This document shows positions 40,997 through 52,900 of a DNA stretch of 64,000 nt, piece after piece (position 1 is the stretch's first letter; each line of letters opens with the position of its first letter). Source of the stretch: Ypsolopha sequella (Eukaryota > Arthropoda > Insecta > Lepidoptera > Ypsolophidae); assembly GCA_934047225.1 (NCBI GenBank), contig OW203990.1, positions 26,763,045 to 26,827,044 of the forward strand, written 5' to 3'. Position numbers and translations under genes: made by a program. The notes below the pieces were generated by a model that did no database searches, had not been told where the DNA came from, and worked only from the letters and a program-made list of their open reading frames with translations.

Positions 40997-43900
40997 ATGA
41001 AGAACTTCTCCATAAGCGACATACCGGAGTTCTCTCAGAAAGAGCGAATTGTCGTCGTGGGCGTGATAGGAAAGTCTCCATATCGGTATCCGAATAAAAC
41101 AATTCCTCTTGTGCCATCAGCTGATTGTAAAGAGGTTGGTTTTTCTGATATTTTTTCCTTGATTATCATCACCACAATAAAGTGTGCATACATGAGCCTA
41201 AACTACAGATAATCCTGTAAAAATATTTATTAGATAAAGCTGATTTTGCTTCAAATCTTAACAGAATGGAGTTCAGTGCTACTGGGATGAACGTGGCAGT
41301 ATCCTCTACCTCCATGCGACAACCTACTTGGACACCAAACAGTTGACAACCCTGGCTGCTAACCTTGATGAGAATTCCAAAGCAACAGAGAAAGATGCCG
41401 ATGCTTCCCATTGGTTGGTAGCCTCCGGGGAACTGGCTGCTGAATCTTGTAAAACTATATCTCTGATCTTCCATCTTTGTCATATCGTAGTGCTGTGTTC
41501 CCCAACTCCAGTATTCGATCTTGGATATCTGCAGCTGTTTAAAGCGATAGATGCTTTTAGGTGAGTTTGTTTTAGTAACTGTTTTTAATAATTACTTACT
41601 ATAATAATTTTTATCTATAAGTAATCATTATAAAAATGATTTGAATAAGTTAATCATAAACAATTCTTTTGATTAAAATTATTATCGTTAATTTTAAATG
41701 ATTAAGCAGCAGAGGTTGGAATATCTTGGGAGGCACTATTATAAAAAGTATGGATATTACTTTTTATGGGAACTCGGTTCCGGAATCTCAATTAAATATC
41801 AGAACTTTACTATTTTCACAAATAAGAACTTTTAATAATAGTCTAAATCCTGATTTCTTTCTTCAAGGAAGTTACATTAATTTTCAGTTATTAATATGGA
41901 ATAATGTTAACGTAATATACAAGGTGAAATTTAATCAACCGCCTGAATTCATACTGGAGACTCGGCTAGTGATCAGGAACGAGGTTCAATTACCACATTC
42001 TTGGAAATCCCAAAAAAATAATGTTTGCTCCCATTCACACTGGACTAGTTCAATTACAAATTCTAGTATAGGCAGTATAGGAGCAAAAAAGTATGCTTTT
42101 CGAATTTCACCTTAATAGTCGTTAAACATTGTTCCTGATCGCTAACCGAGTCTCCAGTATGAATTCAGGCGGTTGATTAAATTTCACCTTATATATTTAT
42201 ATATAAACATAAAGTTCTGATACTTTATTAAGTTAATTAAGAGCAGTGGTAGCTCAGGAGTGGATCGCTGGCCTCTCAATCTTGAGATCCAGGTTTGATC
42301 CCCGGTCTGGCATTCACCAATGAATTTTTCAGAATTTATGTGCATAGTATTTGTTCTGACCACTTGCTGAACGGTGAAGGAAAACATCGTAAGGAAACCT
42401 GCATGCCCTAAAAAGCGTGTATTTGCACCTGAACACTGCTACATAGGTGTTTCTTTTGTGAGTTAACTTATTCTTCTGCACAGAATGAAGAACACTTTAA
42501 GGTTAAATTATATTGGTTAGTCGAAAAAAATTCAATAAAACAAAGAATTTTTTAATTCATTGTAAAATTACTATAATTCAAGCTCTCAAGTCAATCATGC
42601 ATAAAACACTTCATGTGACCTGGTAACATTAATCGATCCACCAGCAATATAATATATTATGTAGGTACAATAAAACAGGCAGAGCTTAAGGCTACATATA
42701 AAGTCAGATTGAGCACCTCATTTTGCATTAATCAGACCTGAACTCTATGATGTTTCCTTTTAGTTTAAAATAGCGCGCTCTCAGCCGTGGCTGATACAAC
42801 CACCAAACACGCTCACGAAAAATTGCGTTTTTATTTAATAACTCGGCTTCTAGATAAATTTATTAAAATATTAAGACGGGGTTATTGTTCACTTATTTTT
42901 GATAAAAATTTCAAGGCTGTATAATTTGAGAAAAGTCCTTTAACATTCGAAAAACAAGAAATTTAGAGGTAACTTCATAATTTTTTTCTATTGAGTGAAC
43001 TTAATTAAAGCTTTTGACTTTTTTCAGAAATGCTTAGATCAGCCCTATAGTCTACTATCTATATTTTTTTTATTAAACCGATTGACCAAGTTGCACAATC
43101 TGAAATGGTCATTTAAAGTTATGCATCTGACCTTATACGGTTCCTTAACAAATAGTTTTAACCAATAAAAGTTGTTCTTTATTTCTTATGTATAGCTCCA
43201 TCACTGGAGCCTTCTTTTCAAAGGGCCATAGAAATTATCTTAACTCTGTAGAAGGACCAGAAAATACCTTAAATGCCAAATCACCAAGACTCCTACTGAT
43301 GCAGCAAAGTTTAGTTAATAACTAATTTTACGATCAACAGAACTGAACTACAATCCCAAACGACAGAAGCCCTGAACAGTAGTGGTGCGGGTGGTACCTG
43401 GGAGACGCACGGGCGCTCCTGTTGCCCGCGTCTACTGTTTCACTTCCACAGGGCTCCAAGACCTCTCCGGAAGAACGTAGCTGGGCTAAAAAGACTTGAA
43501 CATGCTGTGGAAGACCAGCTCTACTTCATACTGAGGAAGGCTAGGATTATTACTAATGTTTGGTGAGGGTTAATTTTTTTGAGAATTTTTGCTTTTGACT
43601 TCGTCAACGCACTGCCCTCCTTGTGACCTATTTAATGTAAATACATAAGTGACTTCCATGATCATAATATTGATAATAGAGATTAGTATCTGATTTCTTT
43701 ATCATCATCATTCAGCTCACATCCACCCACTGTTGGGCATATGCCTCTTCTCCACGCTATTTTCGTCGGTCTCTCACCAGCCTCATCTATTGCCCACCAA
43801 CAGCCCTTACGATATGGTCTCGCCATCGGGCCATTGCTCTACCCACTGAACGCTTTCCTGGCCTCTGCTGCCACTCTATTACTGTTACCACCGTCCATCT

Positions 43901-46900
43901 TCCCATCTAGCCAGATGTTCCGGGTTTACCGACACTTTTGACTCTAGTTCGTTGTCGAATCTCGACGTTCGGTACACGATCCACAAGAAAGATGCCCAGC
44001 AAGGCTCACTCCATAGCTCTCTGCACCACCTTTATTTTGTCGTGCTATGGTAAGCGTCTATGCTTCGGCACCATAAGTAAGGATAGGCAGGACACACTGG
44101 TTAAATCTCTGGTCCTGAGACGTTGCGGGATTTTTGCTCTAAAGATACCTTCCAGTTTTCTAAAAGTAACCCATCTTAGCTGTATCCGTCTTGCGATCTC
44201 CTTTACCTGAGATTCACCGCCAAAGAATAAACAATGCCCAAGATAGATGTACTCTTCTACCACCTGAGGTCTCTATGATAGAGTTATCTATACTGATGTT
44301 GGGCAGGCTGGTGGAATTTCGAGTCATAATCTTCGTCTTGGACATGTTCACCCTAAGGCCGACCTTCAGAGATGCTTAATGCAGTTCTGCAAGCCTTCTT
44401 TAGAGATCTGCAACATCCTCATTCAGGAGGATCAGATCGTCTGTGAAACGCAGGTGAGCTAGGCGAGCATCGTTAATATTGACACCTCCTTCACCCCAGT
44501 TCAGAGTCTTCATTAACGTCTTCTAAGACATTTCTGAAGAGCTTGGGTGACAGGGTGTCTCCCGGTCGCACGCCCCGTCCAATAGATACAGGATCGGTAA
44601 ATCTGTGCATTCGCAATTGCATTGTGGCGGCTCTGTACAGATCTGGGAAGATATCCACACATTTTTTTGTCAATATTGAAACGATGGAGGGAGTGAAACA
44701 GCCCAGTGTTCGACACAGTCTAAAGCCTTTTCGTAATCGACAAACACAAAACACAGAGGGGGCTGTTGTATTCCTTGCACTTCTCCATCAGTTGCTTGAC
44801 AGTATAGATGTGGTCCATTGTTGAGTATACACTCCGAAAACCAGCTTGTTCGACAGGTTGGTATCCGTCAAGCGAACTTCGATAAGTCGAAGCAATTTCT
44901 TTATTACATTTTTTTTAAAAGTTTATTTCCTTAATTCTTTACTGTATCCGGCACTGCTCATAGCCACTTAGCCACTTTTTATCCAATATCCCATATACAA
45001 AACATTCCCAAAATTCAACAATAACTCCCTAAATAAAACCATGAAAAAATAAATTTCTATACTTTTGGCACATAGCGACATATCCTTCTCAAGAAGATAC
45101 TCAGTAATCAATGCAGTATACGGATGTGAAGAGCCCTGAACCGAGATTCGAACCTGAGCGCTTACTGTGCAATTGCTCTACTTACTGTGCAATTGCTTTA
45201 CTAAACCTATACTTACTGTGCAATTGCTCTACTAACCTTCTACATACTGTGCGTTTTGCTCTACTAAACCTATACTTACTGTGCAATTGCTCTACTAGCC
45301 CTCTACTTACTGTGCAATTGCTCTACTAGCCCTCTACTTACTGTGCAATTGCTCTACTAGCCCTCTACTTCCCGCACCGGGTTCGAAACCTGGTACAGAG
45401 CTCATCATATCCTTATTTAATTTTCTTTTGCGTTTCTATACGCCATGATATGCAAAAATTTCTTCGTTTTTTCAGCGCAAAATCCCTATTCGCGATACCA
45501 AAGAACGAGGAGTTCGTGTACATAAACGCGGATGACGAAGCCGGCACAGCCCGTGACGTCAGCGCGTTGGTGCGGGGACTAGTTGCGCTGTGCACCGGAG
45601 ACCCGCCGGCAGCAAGCGCTGAACGCACCAGTTTCAAGCAGTTCCTGAACGGGCACGTCGAGTTGGCGTTCGGAGACGGGTTCGATGATAATGTGGGAAA
45701 GTATGCGATGAGCACGTCGTTTTTTGAGGTGAGTTGCTTAGTTTAAAGTTAACATAAAACCCTATTAAAACTCGAACTCAAAAAAAAAAACAGTTATTAC
45801 ACTGTATTTTATTTCGTTCATGGATTCGTACAGTATTTGACCATCTATGGGCCTCTAAATTCGTGCTGAGAAAGCCTGCGAGGCGGAGACAAAGGCAGGT
45901 CTAGACGGTGAAGGTCACAGGTATCAAAGGGTTGCGGGTGGTGTGTGGGGGAAGGACGCGGGCACGCCGCGTGCCGCCAGCAGTCATCGCTCGCTCGCTC
46001 TCCCGCTCTCGACGCGGCAATAGAGGAGCATTATTATTTACAACGCATACGGCGCGGTGGCGTAGCGTTATGATCTCACGATGAGTAAACTAATAAGCGT
46101 TTTTCTCTGGGCGGGCGGCAGAGAAATTTTGTACAACTTATACGAATATTTCAGGGACCGTATAAAAGATCGCGGTCTTTATGTGCAAAATGTTAATTTG
46201 ACAAAACTAATGGCCGAAATAACAGGTATTTCAAAAAGTATTAAAACGAGAATTATAAATGAGGAAAATAAACAAGAAAGCGGCACTTTAAATCTCTATT
46301 AATTCCATATCTTAAATATATAAAACAAAGTCGCGTTAGTTACACCACTTATAACTCAAGATCGGCTGGATAGATGTTAGTTTTCTCTTTTTTGGTGTAT
46401 TCTTCTCCGCTCCGAATAGCAGAATAAGTAATAAAATATCGGATAAGTTATCGAAAAACAATTAATTAATTAATTAATTTTACGAATGCAAACAGCATGT
46501 GGTGCCATCTGTTGAAAAAACTACGCATATAAAAGAAACCTACCACTGTACGTATTAATGTACAGTGTTTATTTATCTAGCGTTCTGATATCATTAAATA
46601 ACATCTAAACCCCAAGTTTTAAAAATATACTGCGATTACCTTTTTTTCTTTGTTATTCCAAGAACTATTATTTCTGCATATATTCAATACCCTACGCTAA
46701 GCCTATGAAACTACATGGGTCCCTGCCATTCTTCTTTCGCAATGGCAAGCAATAAAACATTTCTGTATTTGCAAAAAAAAAGTTGTATTAATGTTATTAC
46801 CTTAATGAAATCCTAAATTAAGTTTAACTAAAGTTAACACGATATTATTAGACTGTTAGGCGGACCGAAGTTCGCCGGGTCAGCTAGTATATAATAATAT

Positions 46901-49900
46901 CCAATTCTATAAATCTCTATGAAATTGACAGATTAAATATAAAAATACAGACACGACGTTTTTACTACTTAATTTAGTATAATGTATAATATAAATATAA
47001 TATAAATACTGGGGCCGAATTATATCGAATTATATATATAAAATAATGATTTTATTGTTTTAATTTAGTATAGATTTAGTCTCAGTATAAAAATAGCGCT
47101 CGACTGTGGAGTCGACCATCTTACTCGCAAAGCCCCCCGAAGTTATTCGGAGGAGAGTAAGACGACAGCTCTCAGGCACAACCGTGGCCCACCATGCCTG
47201 GGACCGATTGATGGCAGAATATCCATCCCCAATTATAAAACAGACTGGTGACGGGCGGCGGCTTTACTGTTGCGAGGGTTTCGGCACGAAGGTTGCCCAG
47301 CGTGTGTGAGTATGGGCATTTCCATAGCGTTGGAAAAATGTTCTCGTCTATCTATTCTGCTCTAACATACGCGTATACATAATATGCTCTTTTACTTTTG
47401 CATTACCAATCTGACGGTAGTATATAACAAATCTATGGTAGTTCTCTTTTTTTTTCTTCTATACCTTCGCCATCTGCTCGGTTCCAGCTGCCCAGCGCGT
47501 CGTCGTGGCGTCTCGCGGCTTGTGCTCTCGCGCCGGTGTACTTGGAGCAACCGCTGAGGAGCGGCGATGACGACACGGAGCCAGGTGGCGCCCTCCACGA
47601 CGCGCTAGCGACCGATGTGAGGTTCTCGCAGGCTAGGTGTGCTAAGGTACGTTTATATCTCACAAATGTACCCGCGTTTTCGGTATAAATGTGTACAACT
47701 CGCTGCCTACTGAGATAACGAACGCACCATCACTCACTAGTTTTAAAAGCAAGCTTAAAAAACTGCTAGTCGAGTTTGCGCCTTACACGGTCAAGGAGTT
47801 TATGGACAGATGTGGTACCTAATCGTACCTACATAGAATATTAATCTTTTTGACATTACTTAATCATAATACAATTTATTGTTTTTTCAATTATTATTAT
47901 TATTATTTTTGACCAAGAATATTATTATTCTATAATTTTATAGTTAATTTTATAATAATTATACTTTAAGTATAACTTTGTAATCTATTCTTTGACATTT
48001 AACTATATTTGTTATTAATAAATAAATCTAAATCTCTAAATCTATTAGCTGTATTACAGCTATTTGAACCCATGCAATTTGTCGTAAGCAAATGAGAAAA
48101 TATGGTGTGGGTAACGTGACGAAAGTAAGATTTCTTAATCAGTTGAAAGTAATGCACAGCTGCAGCTACAAATTAATGTTTGGCTTATTACGTCGTCCAG
48201 GTTTTAAATGTTTCATTAGAAACGAAAAGATAATGGGTGTCCGACGGTAGATTTTATACTTAGAAAAATAATATTAAGGAATTAAGTGTCATTTTTATAC
48301 TTTTATAATATAAAGTAATGCGGATTTATGTTATAAAATAACTTGGCTCTGATGCCGTCCGCTTTGTTGTAGACACTCTTGCAAACGAGACCTCATGTTC
48401 CCAAAAACTATTACAGAGATCAGGACCGATGGCTGCGAACTCACGTCGGATATTTTCTTGTAGGGCACTTATTGTTGTAGGAGAATCGCTATACACACGA
48501 GATTTGACATTAGGTGGTAGAGCTGATGCCGGGCTCGACTGTGGAGGTACTACCATCTTACTTGGAGACACCCTCGAAGTCATTCGGGGGAGAGTAAGAG
48601 GACAGCTCACAGGCAAAAAACCAGGAGGCCCACTATGCCTAGGACCGATGGATGGCGGTATATCCATCCTTAATAGCCGGGCCTTATGTGGAACAGACTC
48701 GTGACCGGCAGCGGCGTCACTGGTGCGAGGGTTCCGGCACCGCGCCCACCAACCCGCTTGCCCAGCGTGTGTGAGTATGGGCAATTCTTCCAGGATGACC
48801 GCCGGGAGTGGCAAAGTCCTGGAAAGGCTCATGTCCAGCAGTGACGAACTAGGCTGATGGATGGATGGATGGACGAGATTTGAGGTAGATCCATTGGAAA
48901 AAATTCTCACGGAGTAAGATCAGGTGATCTGAGGGCAAGTCTATGTCACCAAAGCGGCTCATTAATTTTCCCGAAAAAATGCTCATCACTTTGGCAATTG
49001 ATGCTCTAGCGGTATGTGCCGTGCCCTCATCCCGCTGACAATCCGTTCTGTTAATATCTATAAAACCATTATACTGGCAGCAGTCTTCCGGTACAAAAAA
49101 GTTATCCAACATCTCGCAATATCGTTCTGCATTCACTGTTTCTCGATTTCCAAAATAATACGGCCCAATTATTCTTTGGCCGGAAATGGCACACCTGACA
49201 GTAGTCTTTTCGCTATGAAGTGGCTTCTGATGGACTTCATGCGGGTTATTTTTGCTCTAGTACCGCATTTATTGTTTATTTCTCAATTTTTTTTTCATTT
49301 TTATCTTCTAAACAAGAAATACAAATTTAAGTTATGCCCTTCGTGCTAAGCGACTGACGTTTATTTATTTATTTATTTGTAACAACATACAGCAGATTTT
49401 GCAAATATAAAAGATCACATTTGTACAACAAATACGGCCAATAACCGTTGTTCACCATTAAAAATGGAATTATAAAAAAGCTTACAATAAGAGACAAGAC
49501 ATTAAATATACATAGTAAACAAAAGGTACCTAGCAAAAATAATCTTAAAGTATAAAATCTGCCGTCGGACACACGTATAATTGAGTTAACCCGTTGTTTG
49601 TTGCAGGTTCTGCCAATAGCCCAAGCTTCGTACGCGGAGGGTTTGCCAGCGCACTATTCGAGTCAACATCACGCTCACAAGGTAAACTCTTAATGATTAC
49701 TTATTGATACCATGAAATTATTGGTCGACTAGAATCTGTTGGAAAATTGAAATTGAGGCGATCAGTTTCTGAGTGGCCATTTTTTTCCAGACACAATAGA
49801 TTTTCAATTGCGCTGACTGCCTTTTAATGTTGTTAGCAATACTGGTACAGTAGGAAAAAACGTGTTTTTTTGCGATTTCAGGGTTGGCTCCATAAGAAAA

Positions 49901-52900
49901 GTTCGTATAGACGAGTACTATCATCAGTTATCAGCTTCTCAGCGACTATAATCCAGCCTGTATTGTAGGAACCCTCGAAAAGTGTCATAGTAACCGTTAT
50001 TTTCCGCCATAGACAAAGAAGATCGTGTGCGACCGTCACGCGGGGCGAAAGACGTTAGCGGGGACGTGGTACTTTAGATGTCAGTGGGTGGAGGGGTGGT
50101 GCAACGGGGAAGGGAAACCCGTGAAACTGCACGTCACTCACCGACAGTCGCAGCCGCGCAGTCGAAGCTACCTCACCCCCGGCCCAACGTCTGTCACGTT
50201 GTCAACGCGCACGATCTTGTTAATCTATATATTGTGTACAAAGTATAGTACGTTTCAAATACCAAGGCCCCATTGCACTTTAGACGGTCATTAGGCGTTA
50301 ACAATAGGATTAGTGATAACAAAAGATACCTGGCCAGATACGCGTGCCAATTTGAAGTGCTCCAAATTAGATAACAAAAGGCAAACATTATGAGCCCCAT
50401 TGTTAAGTTTCTAGTGCAATAAGGCCTTGGTATTTGAAACGTACTATACAAATAAAATGCTTTTCAAACAATCGTTGTAACTCAAATGAACACGTTCCAG
50501 CTGGCGCTAGCTTGCAGCGTGCTGGAGAGCCAGGCGCGTGGGCCGCTCGGCGCGGCGGCGCAGGCGCGGCTCGTGGCGGCGTGCTGCGCGGCGTGGCGCG
50601 CGCGCCGCCTGTGTGAGGCACGCTCGCTCACCGACCACTGCTGCATCGAGCCCCAGCAGTAAGTAACTCTACATGAACATGTTCCAGCTGTCGCTAGCAT
50701 GCAGCGTGCTGAAGAGCCAGACCACTGCTGCATCGAGCTGCAGCAGTGAGTAACTCTACATGAACATGTTCATGTTGTCGCTAGTTTGCAACGTGCTAGA
50801 GAGCCAGACCACTGCTGTTTCGAGCTGGAGCAGTAAGTAACTTTACATGAACATGTTCAAGCTGTCGCTAGCTTGCAGCGTGCTGAAGAACCAGGCCACT
50901 GCTGCATCGAGTCCCAGCTGTAAGTAACTCTTCATGTACATGTTCCAGTTCTCGCTAGCTTTTAGCGTCCTGGAGAGCCAGATCACTGCTCCATCGAGCT
51001 GCAGCAGTAAGTAACTCTTCATGTACATGTTCCAGCTCTCGCTAGCTTTTAGCGTCCTGGATAGCCAGATCACTGCTCCATCGAGCTGCAGCAGTAAGTA
51101 ACTCTTCATGTACATGTTCCAGCTCTCGCTAGCTTTTAGCGTCCTGGAGAGCCAGATCACTGCTCCATCGAGCTGCAGCAGTAAGTAACTCTTCATGTAC
51201 ATGTTCCAGCTCTCGCTAGCTTTTAGCGTCCTGGAGAGCCAGATCACTGCTGCATCGAGCTGCAGCAGTAAGTAACTCTTCATGTACATGTTCCAGCTCT
51301 CGCTAGCTTTTAGCGTCCTGGAGAGCCAGATCACTGCTGCATCGAGCCGCAGCAATAAGTAACTCTACATGAACATGTTCAAGCTTTCGCTAGCTTGCAA
51401 CGTGCTGGAGATGCAGACCATTGCTGTATCGAGCCGCAGCAGTAAGTAACTCTACATGAACATGTTCAAGTTGTCGCTAGTTTGTAGCGTGCTGGAGATG
51501 CAGACCACTGCTGTATCGAGCCGCAGCAATAAGTAACTCTACATGAACATGTTCAAGCTTTCGCTAGCTTGCAACGTGCTGGAGATGCAGACCACTGCTG
51601 TATCGAGCCGCAGCAGTAAGTAACTCTACATGAACATGTTCAAGCTTTCGCTAGCTAGCAACGTGCTGGAGATGCAGACCACTGCTGCATCGAGCCGCAG
51701 CAATAAGTAACTCTACATGAACATGTTCAAGCTTTCGCTAGCTTGCAACGTGCTGGAGATGCAGACCACTGCTGTATCGAGCCGCAGCAATAAGTAACTC
51801 TACATGAACATGTTCAAGCTTTCGCTAGCTTGCAACGTGCTGGAGATGCAGACCACTGCTGTATCGAGCCGCAGCAGTAAGTAACTCTACATGAACATGT
51901 TCAAGCTTTCGCTAGCTAGCAACGTGCTGGAGATGCAGACCACTGCTGCATCGAGCCGCAGCAATAAGTAACTCTACATGAACATGTTCAAGCTTTCGCT
52001 AGCTTGCAACGTGCTGGAGATGCAGACCACTGCTGTATCGAGCCGCAGCAATAAGTAACTCTACATGAACATGTTCAAGCTTTCGCTAGCTTGCAACGTG
52101 CTGGAGATGCAGACCATTGCTGTATCGAGCCGCAGCAGTAAGTAACTCTACGTGAAGTATGAACATGTTCAAGTTGTCGCTAGTTTGTAGCGTGCTGGAG
52201 AGCCAGACCACTGCTGCATCGAGCCGCAGCAATAAGTAACTCTACATGAACATGTTCAAGCTGTCGCCAGCTTGCAACGTGCTGAAGAGCCAGGCCACTG
52301 CTGCATTGAGCCGCAGCAATAAGTAACTCTACATGAACATGTTCAAGCTTTCGCTAGCTTGCAACGTGCTGGAGATGCAGACCACTGCTGCATCGAGCCG
52401 CAGCAATAAGTAACTCTACATGAACATGTTCAAGCTGTCGCCAGCTTGCAACGTGCTGAAGAGCCAGACCACTGCTGCATCGAGCCGCAGCAATAAGTAA
52501 CTCTACATGAACATGTTCAAGCTGTCGCCAGCTTGCAACGTGCTGAAGAGCCAGGCCACTGCTGCATTGAGCCGCAGCAATAAGTAACTCTACATGAACA
52601 TGTTCAAGCTTTCGCTAGCTTGCAACGTGCTGGAGATGCAGACCATTGCTGTATCGAGCCGCAGCAGTAAGTAACTCTACGTGAAGTATGAACATGTTCA
52701 AGTTATCGCTAGTTTGTAGCGTGCTGGAGAGCCAGACCACTGCTGCACCGAGCCGCAGCTATAAGTAACTCTACATGAACATGTTCAAGCTGTCGCCAGC
52801 TTGCAACGTGCTGAAGAGCCAGGCCACTGCTGCATTGAGCCGCAGCAATAAGTAACTCTACATGAACATGTTCAAGCTTTCGCTAGCTTGCAACGTGCTG

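Noticed and set aside
43205..43340. Extra SMG8 exon reading SPRLLLMQQ
   Set aside because: It is open and preceded by an AG, but the conserved PRLLF block is already encoded in exon 43341-43562, the piece has no good 5' splice site and it would break the phase.
48326..48910. 194-codon ORF as a gene
   Set aside because: It is a chance join of mariner transposase residue runs with the antisense of an inserted retroposon, as shown by the 11-bp target duplication.
50843..51355. 170-codon minus-strand frame with 29-residue repeats
   Set aside because: It is the antisense reading of the SMG8 exon-derived 87-bp array; the period makes it open by construction.
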